A DNA stretch of 64,000 bases from the NCBI GenBank assembly GCA_934486895.1, contig CAKSQZ010000001.1:186001-250000 (forward strand), in the 5' to 3' direction. Below, piece after piece: positions 42,797 to 52,435 of the stretch (position 1 is its first letter; each line of letters starts with the position of its first letter). Source of the DNA: an uncultured Eubacteriales bacterium. GTDB taxonomy: Bacteria > Bacillota > Clostridia > Oscillospirales > Acutalibacteraceae. The notes beneath the pieces are model-generated. The model searched no databases and had not been told where the DNA came from. It saw nothing but the letters and a program-made list of their open reading frames with translations. The position numbers were made by a program, and so were the translations under genes.

Positions 42797-42833
42797 AATA
42801 CCCGACATTCAGCATACCGAATGTCGGGCATTT
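42797..42833. terminator. Hairpin terminator downstream of the flavo-diiron gene
   Basis: ATACCCGACATTC / GAATGTCGGGCAT stem. On the minus strand it follows the stop of the flavo-diiron gene by about 50 bp. The flanking CAATATGATAGCCGATTGCG (42843-42862) matches the repeat near 33780. Confidence 0.7.
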
Positions 42834-42883
42834 TAAGTTAAACAATATGATAGCCGATTGCGGCATAATAGGGCATTCTAATG

Positions 42884-44749
42884 TTATTTCAGCGGTTCAA
42901 AATCGGAGGCGGGGTGCTTACAGAGCGGGCAGATAAAGTCGGGCGGCAGTGTATCACCCTCATAGACATATCCGCAGATCTTGCAGATAAAGCCTTTCTT
43001 TTTCTCGTCTGCCATAGGCGGCTTCGGCTTGACATTATCGAAATAATACTGATATGTCATGCTGTCGTCCTCGCTGAGCGACTGCGCTTCGGTTATATCG
43101 GCGACAAACAGAATATGTGTGCCGAGGTCGATCTGCTTTGTGACAACGGCGCTCAAAAACGCATTTGCATGGCGCTTGAGATAGAAAAGCCCGTTTGCCG
43201 AACGGCCGTAATCATCGCTGCTTTCATCGAATTTATCGACATCTTTCCCGCTTTGAAATCCGAAATGCTTTATCAGTTTAAACGGTGCGTCGGTCGTGAG
43301 CACCGAAATATTAAGCACCCCGCTCTTTCTTATCAGCTCGGCGGTGTGGTTTTGCTTGTTGACGCACACGCCGACGGTTATCGGCGACGCTGTGAGCTGA
43401 GTGACGGTGTTCACAATGCACCCGCCGTGTTTACCGCCGTCGGCGGACGACACGACATACAGCCCGTAGGACAGCGAGAACATCGCCTGCTCATCGACTT
43501 CTCCCTGCTCATCGACTTCTCCCGCCTGCTGCTCTGCCGTCCGCGGCTTCGGCATAGTGTCATATAAGCTGTCGGCAAGTTTATAGAGCTCATCGAGCTG
43601 ACTTTCCTTGAGCGATGAACGCAATGTCAGCGTATTCTCGAGCACGGTGATATTCTTGCAGGACTCGAGCAGCTTTCTCATAAGTGAGCCTGACGTCGGC
43701 GCCCACGAACCGTTTTCGACGATCGCCACCGTTCGGTTTTGCAGATTGTGCGCCTTTAGATCGTGCAGCAGGGTTTCCATATTCACGAAAATGCCTGCGT
43801 TATAAGTTGTCGAAGCGAGCACGATATGACTGCACCTGAACGCCTCGGCTACAATGTATGACGGATGCGTTACCGAAACATCATAGGTCTTGATATTATG
43901 AACGCCGTTTTCGGCAAGCCGAGCGGCGATAAGCTGAGCGGCGTTTTCGGTGTTGCCGTAGACCGAGGCATACGCTATAAGCACCGCATTTTCCTCGGGC
44001 GTATAACTGCTCCAATGCTGATATTTATCGACAAACCAGCCGATATTCCTGCGGATAACGGGGCCGTGCAGAGGGCAGACCGTCTCGATTTCGAGCGACT
44101 GCGCCTTTTTCAGCAGAGCCTGCACCTGAACGCCGTATTTTCCGACGATATTGACATAATATCTTCTCGCTTCATCGCCGAAATCGCGCTGATAATCCAG
44201 CTCCTCATCGGTGATATTTCCCGAAAGAGCGCCGAATGTTCCGAATGCGTCCGCCGAGAAAAGCGTTTTTGTGAGATGATCGTAAGTCACCATGACCTCC
44301 GGCCAATGCACCATCGGCGCCATCACAAAGCTGAGCGTGCGGGAACCTGTGTCGAAGGTGTCGCTCTCCTTGACGGTGATAAGGCGGCTGTCGAGATCAA
44401 AGGTGAAAAAGCGGCGGATCATATCGGCGGCTTTTTGGTTTGTTATTATCTTGACCTCGGGGTAGCGCAGCACCAGCTCCTGCATGGTCGCGCAGTGGTC
44501 AGGCTCCATGTGGTTGACTATCAGGTAATCGAGCGGTCTGCCCGAAAGAGCGGCTTCGATATTCTCGAAAAACTGAGCGGAAACCGACTTATCCACCGTG
44601 TCTAAAAGCACAGTTTTCTCATCGGTCAAAAGATACGAGTTGTAGGAAACGCCGTTTGACAACGGATAAACATTCTCAAAAAGCGCAAGCCTGCGGTCGC
44701 TCGCACCGACATAATACATATTTTCATTCAGACGCTTTATGCAATACAT
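42884..44749 (-). CDS. Flavo-diiron protein fused to flavin reductase and rubredoxin
   Basis: 621 residues, four domains in order: MBL-type diiron domain (about 1-250; VNHMEPDHC with HxExDH), flavodoxin (about 255-395; IAYASVYGNTENAAQLIA), flavin-reductase-like FMN domain (about 425-565; NTVTQLTASPITVGVCVNKQ) and a C-terminal rubredoxin (about 580-621; CKICGYVYEG and CPLCKHPASDF). Such class C/D-like fusions reduce O2 or NO to water or N2O. The linker after the flavodoxin holds a duplicated six-residue unit GEVDEQ from an 18-bp tandem repeat. Divergent from a Crp/Fnr regulator. Confidence 0.92.
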   Translation of the reverse strand: MYCIKRLNENMYYVGASDRRLALFENVYPLSNGVSYNSYLLTDEKTVLLDTVDKSVSAQFFENIEAALSGRPLDYLIVNHMEPDHCATMQELVLRYPEVKIITNQKAADMIRRFFTFDLDSRLITVKESDTFDTGSRTLSFVMAPMVHWPEVMVTYDHLTKTLFSADAFGTFGALSGNITDEELDYQRDFGDEARRYYVNIVGKYGVQVQALLKKAQSLEIETVCPLHGPVIRRNIGWFVDKYQHWSSYTPEENAVLIAYASVYGNTENAAQLIAARLAENGVHNIKTYDVSVTHPSYIVAEAFRCSHIVLASTTYNAGIFVNMETLLHDLKAHNLQNRTVAIVENGSWAPTSGSLMRKLLESCKNITVLENTLTLRSSLKESQLDELYKLADSLYDTMPKPRTAEQQAGEVDEQGEVDEQAMFSLSYGLYVVSSADGGKHGGCIVNTVTQLTASPITVGVCVNKQNHTAELIRKSGVLNISVLTTDAPFKLIKHFGFQSGKDVDKFDESSDDYGRSANGLFYLKRHANAFLSAVVTKQIDLGTHILFVADITEAQSLSEDDSMTYQYYFDNVKPKPPMADEKKKGFICKICGYVYEGDTLPPDFICPLCKHPASDFEPLK

Positions 44750-44814
44750 AAAAATCGCTCCTTTTCTTTTGTATTTTAACCTAAATTGCGATAAATACTT
44801 GACTTTACAAACAT

Positions 44815-44857
44815 ATTATAGTACGATTAAACCGTAATGTCTGTTGTTTTTACAACA
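44815..44857 (-). promoter_or_regulatory. Promoter of flavo-diiron gene with adjoining operator
   Basis: Minus strand CAGACA (44838-44843), 17-bp spacer, TATAAT (44815-44820). A perfect inverted repeat TGTTGT-TTTT-ACAACA (44842-44857) touches the -35, the usual place for a Crp/Fnr-family activator or repressor; the divergent gene encodes one. Confidence 0.6.
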
Positions 44858-44908
44858 AATTAAAAATTTTTAGGAAAAATGTTTTCCTGATTTGAGGGGA
44901 GTTTTTAT

Positions 44909-45577
44909 ATGCAATACTTCAAAACGCTTAGCGACAGCGAACTGTTTTGCGGCATCGGCGATGATGAGCTTGAAGCGATGCTCCCCTGCCTCATGGTGAG
45001 AGAGAAGGACTATAAAGCCGGAGAATACATCTTCAAAAGCCGCGACAAAGCCGAGAATATCGGGCTTGTCTGCCGTGGAAGCGTGCATATAACCGACGAG
45101 GATTTTTGGGGCAACCGCACTATCGTGACCCGTGTCGGCGCACACGAGCTTTTTTCGGTATCGTATGCGCTCACACAGACGGCGGCGGGGTTTTCTGCCG
45201 TTGCCGCGGAGGACAGCACCGTTATTCTGCTGAACGCTCCGAGGGCGGGAAAGCTCTGCCCGAAAGCCTGTTCGGGGCATAAAAAGATGATAAGCAACCT
45301 TTTGAATGTGGTATCTCAGGACAATTTAAAGCTCTCGAACAAGATCGAGCATATTTCAAAGCGCACCACCCGAAACAAGCTTTTATCGTATCTTTCGGAG
45401 CAGGCACATTCATCGAAGTCGGATTCGTTTGAGATCCCGTTCAACCGTCAGCAGCTCGCCGACTATCTCGCAGTAGACCGCAGCGCAATGTCGAACGAGC
45501 TTTCAAAAATGCAGCGCGAGGGTATGGTGCGGTTTAAGGGAAGCCGATTCACACTCACCAAAAACGCGGATATTTAA
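44909..45577 (+). CDS. Crp/Fnr-family transcriptional regulator
   Basis: 222 residues: cyclic-nucleotide-binding-type beta-roll (about 10-120), long dimer helix, and a C-terminal HTH (about 165-215) with PFNRQQLADYLAVDRSAMSNEL. No N-terminal Fnr cysteine cluster; cysteines at about 14, 27, 55 and in KLCPKACSGH could take part in sensing. Divergent from the flavo-diiron gene, so it probably controls O2 or NO defence. RBS GAGGGGAG. Confidence 0.88.
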   Translation: MQYFKTLSDSELFCGIGDDELEAMLPCLMVREKDYKAGEYIFKSRDKAENIGLVCRGSVHITDEDFWGNRTIVTRVGAHELFSVSYALTQTAAGFSAVAAEDSTVILLNAPRAGKLCPKACSGHKKMISNLLNVVSQDNLKLSNKIEHISKRTTRNKLLSYLSEQAHSSKSDSFEIPFNRQQLADYLAVDRSAMSNELSKMQREGMVRFKGSRFTLTKNADI

Positions 45578-45587
45578 GGAGGTCAAT

Positions 45588-46625
45588 ATGGCGCAGAGAT
45601 CATCGCTTAAAGCAACCGATTTAAAAAAGGCGTATCTTCTCATCGGGGAGGACGCTCTGCTCAAGAAAAAACAGCTCGACCGAATTGTGTCGGCCTGTCT
45701 TGCAGGCGCGTCACCCGATTTCGACTATGCCGACCTGGACGGCAGGCAGCTCGATCTGGACACGCTTTGCGACGAGCTGATACGCTATCCGCTGATGGCA
45801 GAGAAAAGATGCGTTGTTGTGACAAATCTGCGGTTTCCGTCGCTCTCACCGACCGATAAAAAGCGGCTGTGCAACGCTGTGAAGTCGCTTTCCGACACGG
45901 TGTGCTTTGTTATTTATCAAAGCGGTATCGCCGTTGACCGCCGCCGACCCGAGGGATTTTTGCCGCTCATTAAAGCGATTGAGTCGGCAGGCGAGGTCAT
46001 GGATTTCGAACATGAAACTCCGGCTCAGCTCAGGACGGCTCTTTCGGAGTTTTGCCGCCGCAGAGGGGTGCGGCTCGATTCGAGCGTTGCGGAATATATG
46101 ACGCAGGTGTGCTCAAGGGATCTCGGCATACTCAAAAATGAAGCGGACAAGCTGTGCTATGTCTGCAAGGAGCGCGGCATTATTCAAAAGGCGGACATTG
46201 ACCTTGTTTGCAGCCGTATGCCGAGCGCGAGGATATTCGACCTTGCCGACGCTGTGATAGGCTGCCGCGCCGCAGACGCTATGAAGATAATCGACGGGCT
46301 TTTGTTTGAGGGGCTGGTGCCCGCCCAGCTCTGCTCGGCTGTGTGCGGCACATTTATCGATATTTATCGGCAGGGGGCTGCTATGGAAGCCGACGAGTCG
46401 GTGGCAGACAGCGCAAAGCGGTTCGGCTGCCCCGCAAGACGGGCTTTTCTGCTTGAGCGCGCGAGAAAGCTTGCCAAAATGATGACGCCGAGCGCAAGGC
46501 GCGAGAGTCTTGATATACTTCAAAGCACCGATCAGAAGCTGAAATCGAGCGGTCAGGACGGCAGGGCGGCAATAGAAGAATGTGCGCTCAGGCTGATAAC
46601 GGTCATAAAGGGGGCAAAAGTGTGA
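45588..46625 (+). CDS. holA: DNA polymerase III subunit delta
   Basis: Clamp-loader subunit, 345 residues, starting MAQRSSLKATDLKKAYLLIG. Family features: N-terminal YLLIGEDALLKKKQLDRI, the segment RYPLMAEKRCVVVTNL (about 65-80), and the C-terminal helical domain ending AIEECALRLITVIKG. RBS AAGGAGG. Its stop overlaps the rnmV start. Confidence 0.92.
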   Translation: MAQRSSLKATDLKKAYLLIGEDALLKKKQLDRIVSACLAGASPDFDYADLDGRQLDLDTLCDELIRYPLMAEKRCVVVTNLRFPSLSPTDKKRLCNAVKSLSDTVCFVIYQSGIAVDRRRPEGFLPLIKAIESAGEVMDFEHETPAQLRTALSEFCRRRGVRLDSSVAEYMTQVCSRDLGILKNEADKLCYVCKERGIIQKADIDLVCSRMPSARIFDLADAVIGCRAADAMKIIDGLLFEGLVPAQLCSAVCGTFIDIYRQGAAMEADESVADSAKRFGCPARRAFLLERARKLAKMMTPSARRESLDILQSTDQKLKSSGQDGRAAIEECALRLITVIKGAKV

Positions 46626-47218
46626 TAAAGCTCAGCGAGGCTGTTATAGTTGAAGGAAAATACGACAAAATAAAACTCAGCGGCATTATCGACGCACTTA
46701 TCATTCCGACCGACGGCTTCGGTATTTTCAACAATAAGGATAAAGCGAAGCTGATAAACACTCTTGCGAAAACAAGAGGGATAATTATTATGACAGATCC
46801 CGACTCGGCGGGTTTTATGATCCGGCAGAAGATCCGTGAATGTGCGTCGGACGGCAGGGTAATAAATGTTTTTGTGCCCGATGTTTTCGGCAAGGAAAAG
46901 CGCAAAAAACAAGGCTCTAAAGAGGGCAAGCTCGGCGTTGAGGGGATCGATAAGGAAAAGATCCTTTCCGCTTTAAAGCGGGCGGGTGTGGTTCCGCTCG
47001 GCGTTGAGGGAAGTATCCGCAGCGGCGGTATCACAAAGGCGGATATGTTCGGGCAGGGGCTTTCGGGAACACCGAATGCGGCACAGCGACGGGCTGAGCT
47101 GATCCGGTCGCTGGGGCTGCCCGAGAAAATGCCGCCGCCGCTTTTACTGGATACGCTGAATGTTTTGATGACCAAAGAAGAATTTATTGATAAATGCAAA
47201 GAGGTATTTGATGACTGA
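46622..47218 (+). CDS. rnmV: Ribonuclease M5
   Basis: Toprim nuclease maturing 5S rRNA, 198 residues. Toprim motif EAVIVEGKYDKIKL (catalytic Glu) and DPDSAG (about 60-65), with the family block DGFGIFNN. GTG start at 46622-46624 overlaps the holA TGA (GTGA); a longer upstream frame lies inside holA. Overlaps uvrC by eight bases. Confidence 0.92.
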   Translation: MIKLSEAVIVEGKYDKIKLSGIIDALIIPTDGFGIFNNKDKAKLINTLAKTRGIIIMTDPDSAGFMIRQKIRECASDGRVINVFVPDVFGKEKRKKQGSKEGKLGVEGIDKEKILSALKRAGVVPLGVEGSIRSGGITKADMFGQGLSGTPNAAQRRAELIRSLGLPEKMPPPLLLDTLNVLMTKEEFIDKCKEVFDD

Positions 47219-49055
47219 CACCGAAAGAATTGCAGCGCTTCAGAAAAAAGCGTTATCGCTGCCGAAGCTGCCCGGAGTGTATATAATGAAAGGCAAAGAC
47301 GGCGGCATTATCTATATCGGCAAGGCAAAGGTGCTTAAAAACCGTGTTTCGCAATACTTCACAAATATCATTGCCCACACCGAAAAGGTGCGGCAGATGG
47401 TGCTTCATGCCTTTGATTTTGAATATATCATCTGCGACAGCGAGTTTGAAGCGCTTGTGCTCGAAAACTCGCTTATCAAGCAAAATCAGCCGAAATACAA
47501 TATTCTGCTCAAGGACGATAAGGGAAGTCATTATGTCCATGTGACAAATGAGGAGTATCCGAGGATAACCGCCGAAAAGCAGCAGCTCGACGGCGGCAGA
47601 AACATCGGGCCTTATAATTCGGGATATATCGTGTCCGCCGCGGTCGACGAAGCGAAAAAAGCGTTTGGTCTGCCGCTTTGCAAAAAGGTCTTTAAAAGCG
47701 GAATGAAAAAACAGCGCCCCTGCCTTAACTATTTCATCGGGCTGTGCCGCTCGCCCTGCTCGGGCAGAATGAGCAAGGAGGAGTATCTCGATGCGACCGA
47801 GCGCGCCCTGGATCTTATCAAAAACGGTGCGGGCAGCGTTGTTTCGGAGCTGAAAAAACAGATGGAGGAATGCTCCGAGCGGCTGGAATTTGAAAAGGCG
47901 GCATATCTTCGGGACCGCATTTCGGCGATCGAGAAGATCGGCGAAAAACAAAAGGTCGTGTTATCCCACGGCGAGGATATGGATGTCATCGCCTGTGTGG
48001 ACGGCAACACAGCCGCCTGCTGCGAGGTGTTCCGCTATCGTGGCGGTCTGCTTGCCGACAGAGAGCATTTCTTTATAGATAAAATCGAGAGCATTCCGCA
48101 GACATTGTCCGAGTTTATTCCGCGCTATTATTCCATGCGGCGCGACTGCCCGAAAAATCTTTTGCTCGAGACGCTCCCCGAGGACGCTCAGACGATAGAA
48201 GAATATTTATCATCGCTCTCGGGCAGAAAGGTCAGTATCAGCGTTCCTCAGCGCGGCGATAAGGCGAAGCTGCTTTCTATGTGCCGCACAAACTGTGCGG
48301 AACGCCTTGTTAAAAAGCAGGGCGGCAATATCAAAACGACTTCCGCGCTCGACGAGCTGAAAACCATGCTGTCTCTTCAAAAGATCCCCGAATACATCGA
48401 GGCTTATGATATTTCCCACACCGCGGGAGAAGACGCTGTCGGCGGTATGGTCGTTTTCAAAAACGGCGTGCCGCTCAAAAAGGCGTATCGCAAGTTTGCG
48501 ATAAACGGCATCGGCAACGACGACTACGCTTCAATGGCGCAGGTGATAACGCGGCGTATCGGCGAGTACCGCAAGAATAAAGACGGCGGCGACGAATTTT
48601 TCGGCAGACTGCCCGATCTTATCCTGCTCGACGGCGGCGCGGGTCAGCTCTCGGCGGTGCTTGACGCTATACCGCCGCTCCCGTCGCCCCTGCCGATCTT
48701 CGGCATGGTGAAGGACGATAAGCACCGCACACGCGCGCTTGTCGGCACGGGCGGCGAGATACAGATCAAGGCGACACGCTCTGTCTACACGCTGATCTCA
48801 TCGATACAGGACGAGGTGCACAGATTTGCGATAGGTTATCATCACAAGAAGCACAAAAAGCGCACGCTCACTCTGAGCCTTACCCAGGTGGACGGTATCG
48901 GCAAAACAAGAGCCGCCGAACTGATAAAGCATTTCGGCGATATAAATAAGATAGCCGTTGCCGATATCGATGAGCTAAAAAAAGTTCCGGGCATGAACGA
49001 GCGCTCTGCAAAGGCTGTTTTTGATTTTTATCACAACTTCGGCGAAAACAGTTGA
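47211..49055 (+). CDS. uvrC: Excinuclease ABC subunit C
   Basis: Nucleotide-excision repair dual incision nuclease, 614 residues: GIY-YIG domain (PGVYIMKGKDGGIIYIGKAK, about 18-37), UVR domain (about 195-230), RNase H-like C-terminal nuclease (YDISHTAGEDAVGGMVVF and LILLDGGAGQLSAV) and tandem HhH motifs at the end (VDGIGKTRAAELIKHFG). ATG at 47211 with AGAGGT just upstream. Confidence 0.97.
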   Translation: MTDTERIAALQKKALSLPKLPGVYIMKGKDGGIIYIGKAKVLKNRVSQYFTNIIAHTEKVRQMVLHAFDFEYIICDSEFEALVLENSLIKQNQPKYNILLKDDKGSHYVHVTNEEYPRITAEKQQLDGGRNIGPYNSGYIVSAAVDEAKKAFGLPLCKKVFKSGMKKQRPCLNYFIGLCRSPCSGRMSKEEYLDATERALDLIKNGAGSVVSELKKQMEECSERLEFEKAAYLRDRISAIEKIGEKQKVVLSHGEDMDVIACVDGNTAACCEVFRYRGGLLADREHFFIDKIESIPQTLSEFIPRYYSMRRDCPKNLLLETLPEDAQTIEEYLSSLSGRKVSISVPQRGDKAKLLSMCRTNCAERLVKKQGGNIKTTSALDELKTMLSLQKIPEYIEAYDISHTAGEDAVGGMVVFKNGVPLKKAYRKFAINGIGNDDYASMAQVITRRIGEYRKNKDGGDEFFGRLPDLILLDGGAGQLSAVLDAIPPLPSPLPIFGMVKDDKHRTRALVGTGGEIQIKATRSVYTLISSIQDEVHRFAIGYHHKKHKKRTLTLSLTQVDGIGKTRAAELIKHFGDINKIAVADIDELKKVPGMNERSAKAVFDFYHNFGENS

Positions 49056-49103
49056 ATTCGGGAATAAAATGTTGTAGAATAGCTTTTCAGAGGGGGGAGT
49101 TTT

Positions 49104-49967
49104 ATGAATTACAGACTCATTACCGACGCTACCGCCGATATGGATATGTCGCAGTGCAGTGCCGATGTGCTTTGCATGGGTGTAACGATCGACGGCGAGC
49201 CGTTTTCCTACGGTCCCGGCGGCAATATAACCGCCGATGAATTTTATGATAAACTGCGGTCGGGTGCAAAAGCGTCCACCTCGCAGATACCGCCGCGCGA
49301 ATTTGTCGATCGGTTCAAGCCGATCCTTGCAGGCGGCGAGGACATTTTGTATCTCTGCTTTTCTTCCGCGCTTTCAGGGACATATCAGTCCGCCTGCATT
49401 GCCGCAGAGGAGCTCAGAGAACGCTTCCCCGACAGAAAGATAGAAGTCGTCGATACGCTTTCTGCGTCTATCCGCGAGGGCTTTCTTGTGAGAGAGGCGT
49501 GCCGCAGATACAACGAGGGCATGGAGCTTGACCGTCTTGTTAAATGGATAGCGGAAAATAACCGCAATATCGATTGTCAGTTCACTGTCGATGATCTCGA
49601 ATCGCTCAGAGCAGGCGGCAGAATTTCACGCACTGCGGCGGTCTTGGGCGGCGCTTTGCAAATAAAGCCGATGCTCGGAATGAACAAAAAGGGCGCGCTC
49701 GAGCTGACAGGCAAGGTCAGAGGCCGCAAAAAGTCGATCGAGATGCTTTTTATGTACTATGCCGACAGGCATGACGAGACTTCCCGCGATATTCTGATAG
49801 GGCACGCGAGCGCACCGGACGATGCAAAGGCGCTTTGCGATATGATAAGATCGAAGTTTCCGAAAGCAAAGCCCGTTATCTGCGATATCGGCCCGATAAT
49901 CGGCGTACATACAGGGGCGGGAATGCTCTCGGTTTGCTTTTATAAAGATAAGGAAATTAAGGAGTAG
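49104..49967 (+). CDS. DegV family fatty-acid-binding protein
   Basis: 287 residues. N-terminal MNYRLITDATADM, the Thr/Ser fatty-acid-contact loop KASTSQIPPREF (about 58-69), FSSALSGTYQSA (about 86-97) and the C-terminal lid DDLESLRAGGRISRTAAVLG (about 163-182). DegV proteins (FakB type) present fatty acids to the kinase FakA. No fakA here. RBS AGAGGGGGG. Confidence 0.93.
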   Translation: MNYRLITDATADMDMSQCSADVLCMGVTIDGEPFSYGPGGNITADEFYDKLRSGAKASTSQIPPREFVDRFKPILAGGEDILYLCFSSALSGTYQSACIAAEELRERFPDRKIEVVDTLSASIREGFLVREACRRYNEGMELDRLVKWIAENNRNIDCQFTVDDLESLRAGGRISRTAAVLGGALQIKPMLGMNKKGALELTGKVRGRKKSIEMLFMYYADRHDETSRDILIGHASAPDDAKALCDMIRSKFPKAKPVICDIGPIIGVHTGAGMLSVCFYKDKEIKE

Positions 49968-49973
49968 CTTGAA

Positions 49974-50777
49974 ATGATCTTAAAGAAAATCGTTTTCGAT
50001 CAAGAGAAAAATGTTTATATGAACGCATATCTCTATGAAAAGTCGGACGAATTGCCCGAGCTTAAAAAACGGCCGGCAGTTGTTGTCTGCCCCGGCGGCG
50101 GATACCGTATCTGCTCGGCGCGCGAGGCAGATCCGATCGCACTGAAATATGTGGCGCAGGGATTCAACACCTTTGTGCTTTACTACTCGCTGAACGACTA
50201 TTCGGTTTTCCCGAACAGCGTCTGCGATCTTTCGAGAGCGCTCAAGCACATTCGCGACAACGCCGAGGAATACGGTGTTTTGAGCGATAAGATAGCGGTT
50301 TGCGGATTTTCCGCAGGCGGCCATGTCGCGGCGACTCTGGGTACGCTCTGGAACGATCCCGAAATTCAAAAAGCGGCAGGTGTCAGCGGTGAAGAAAACC
50401 GCCCGAACGCAATGATACTCGGCTATGCCGTCACCTCGACAAAGTGGATCTACACAAATGACGATGACTTTCCGATCATACGTTCGATCCCGCCCGAAAA
50501 AAGAGCCGAGCGGCTCGACTGCGCAGGCAACATCGGCGATCATACTCCGCCGGCGTTTTTGTTCCACACGCAGGAGGACAATACCGTCCCCGTGACGGAC
50601 AGTCTTGATTTCGCCCGTGCGATGATAGATAAGGGCAGGCCGTGCGAGCTGCATATCTTCCCGAACGGCTGGCACGGGCTTTCGCTCGCGACAAAGCTCA
50701 CAGGCGCCGAGTTTGACGATGTTGCACAGTGGATGCCGCTGAGTGTGAACTGGCTGAAACGAACTTTTGATTTTTAA
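49974..50777 (+). CDS. Alpha/beta-hydrolase, acetyl-esterase type
   Basis: 267 residues. Oxyanion loop VVVCPGGGYRICSAREADP (about 36-54), nucleophile Ser in VCGFSAGGHVAATLG (about 103-117), Asp region FLFHTQEDNTVPVTDSL and catalytic His in FPNGWHGLSLA (about 226-236). This is the endo-xylanase/acetylxylan-esterase-like (Aes/BD-FAE) group; natural substrate unknown. No signal peptide, so cytoplasmic. Six bases after the degV stop. Confidence 0.88.
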   Translation: MILKKIVFDQEKNVYMNAYLYEKSDELPELKKRPAVVVCPGGGYRICSAREADPIALKYVAQGFNTFVLYYSLNDYSVFPNSVCDLSRALKHIRDNAEEYGVLSDKIAVCGFSAGGHVAATLGTLWNDPEIQKAAGVSGEENRPNAMILGYAVTSTKWIYTNDDDFPIIRSIPPEKRAERLDCAGNIGDHTPPAFLFHTQEDNTVPVTDSLDFARAMIDKGRPCELHIFPNGWHGLSLATKLTGAEFDDVAQWMPLSVNWLKRTFDF

Positions 50778-50788
50778 AAAACAAGCAA

Positions 50789-50820
50789 AAAAGCTCCGCT
50801 TAAAAAAGCGGAGCTTTTGA
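50789..50820. terminator. Bidirectional terminator (esterase / putP)
   Basis: AAGCTCCGCTT / AAGCGGAGCTT stem with A- and T-rich flanks between convergent genes. Confidence 0.85.
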
Positions 50821-50831
50821 TTTGCAGCGAA

Positions 50832-52400
50832 TTAAACGCCTGTGTAGTGCTTTGCCTTTTCAAATTCCTCTTCAATCTGCTCGGAGGGTTTCGCTGTGCA
50901 AAGCGAAACAACAACGATAAACAGGCAGGAAACAAGGAATGCCGGCAGCAGCTCGTAGATCCCGAAGACTCCGCCGAGCGGCTTTAAGAGCAGTTTCCAG
51001 ACAAACACCGAAACGCCGCCTGCGAGCATACCCGCAACAGCGCCCTGACGGTTGACTCGCTTCCAGAACAGCGAGAACAGAATGATCGGGCCGAATGTTG
51101 CGCCGAATCCCGACCATGCAAACGAAACAACTTCAAAGATAATGCTCTTTTCGTTCCATGCGATCGCCATGCCGACCAAAGTGATAGCGACAAGAATTAT
51201 TCTTGAAACACGCATTACCTGCTTGTCGGTAGCGTCCTTTTTGATAACGCCCTCAAAAAGATTTTTCGATACAGCCGAGGTTGCGATAAGCAAATACGAA
51301 TCAGACGAGCTGATAGTCGCGGCGAGGATACCCGCCATGACAATGCCTGCCACAACAGGGTGGAACAGCAGCTTTGCAAGATTCGCAAAGACATTCTCGG
51401 CGCCGCTTTGTGTTGCGAGGCTGGGATCGGTGGGCAGAATATATCTTCCGAGAATACCGATAAACACCGCCGCCGCGAGCGAGATCAGCACCCAAACGGT
51501 TGCGATACGGCGCGAACGCTTGAGCTCAGAGCCCTTGCGGATAGCCATAAATCTCAAAAGCACCTGCGGAACACCGAAATAGCCGAGACCCCATGAAGCG
51601 GTGGAGATGATGGATAAAAAGCCGTAGTCCGTAGCCGAGCCGAACAGCGGAGCACTGCCCGCCGCCTGCTGAACGCCTGCCGCGTCGGTCACGGGTGTCG
51701 CCATCTGTGTGAGCGAGAAGAAGCCGGGAATGCTCTGCGCATTCTCGATAACAGCGCCGAAGCCGCCTGCATGAACAACGCCGACTCCGACAACGCCGAC
51801 AAGTGCGATTATCATAACGATAGCCTGCATAAAGTCGGAAGCGCTTTCGGCAAGAAATCCGCCGATAGCCGTGTAGAGCAGAACGAACAGCGCACCCACG
51901 ATCATCATTGAATGATAGGAAAATCCGAAAAGTCCCGAGAAGAGCTTACCGCAGGTAACAAAGCAGGAAGCCGCATAGATCGTGAAGAAAATAAGAATGA
52001 ACAGCGCGGAGATCGTGAGAATGATCTTCTTTTTCTCATGAAAACGGTTGCTTAAAAAGTCCGGCACGGTTATCGAATCGCCGGATACGATCGAATATGC
52101 GCGCAGTCTTTTTGAAACGAGCAGCCAGTTGATATATGTTCCGACTGCAAGACCGATCGCTGTCCATGCGGCGTCTGCAATGCCGCACCAATAAGCCACG
52201 CCCGGCAGACCCATAAGAAGCCAACCGCTCATATCGCTCGCCTCGGCGCTCATTGCGGCGACCCAAGGATTAAGCGAGCGTCCGCCTAAAAAGTAGTTTT
52301 CGGAGTTTGCCTGCGATTTTTTCGCAAAGAAAACGCCGATCCCTATAACGATGAGCATATAAGCGACCATCGCAATAAGGATTTGCCATTTGTCTCCCAT
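50832..52400 (-). CDS. putP: Sodium/proline symporter
   Basis: SSS-family transporter of 522 residues with about 13 membrane segments. Family blocks: GGRSLNPWVAAMSAEASDMSG (ASDMSGWLLMGLPG, the Na+ site of TM2), GYFGVPQVLLRFMAIR and the TM8-9 region AATISSSDSYLLIATSAVSK. RBS AAAGGGG eight bases before the ATG. Its leader (52401-52501) is GC-rich and structured. Confidence 0.93.
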   Translation of the reverse strand: MGDKWQILIAMVAYMLIVIGIGVFFAKKSQANSENYFLGGRSLNPWVAAMSAEASDMSGWLLMGLPGVAYWCGIADAAWTAIGLAVGTYINWLLVSKRLRAYSIVSGDSITVPDFLSNRFHEKKKIILTISALFILIFFTIYAASCFVTCGKLFSGLFGFSYHSMMIVGALFVLLYTAIGGFLAESASDFMQAIVMIIALVGVVGVGVVHAGGFGAVIENAQSIPGFFSLTQMATPVTDAAGVQQAAGSAPLFGSATDYGFLSIISTASWGLGYFGVPQVLLRFMAIRKGSELKRSRRIATVWVLISLAAAVFIGILGRYILPTDPSLATQSGAENVFANLAKLLFHPVVAGIVMAGILAATISSSDSYLLIATSAVSKNLFEGVIKKDATDKQVMRVSRIILVAITLVGMAIAWNEKSIIFEVVSFAWSGFGATFGPIILFSLFWKRVNRQGAVAGMLAGGVSVFVWKLLLKPLGGVFGIYELLPAFLVSCLFIVVVSLCTAKPSEQIEEEFEKAKHYTGV

Positions 52401-52435
52401 AGATTATACCCCTTTTTAAATAATGTTTTTATTTA

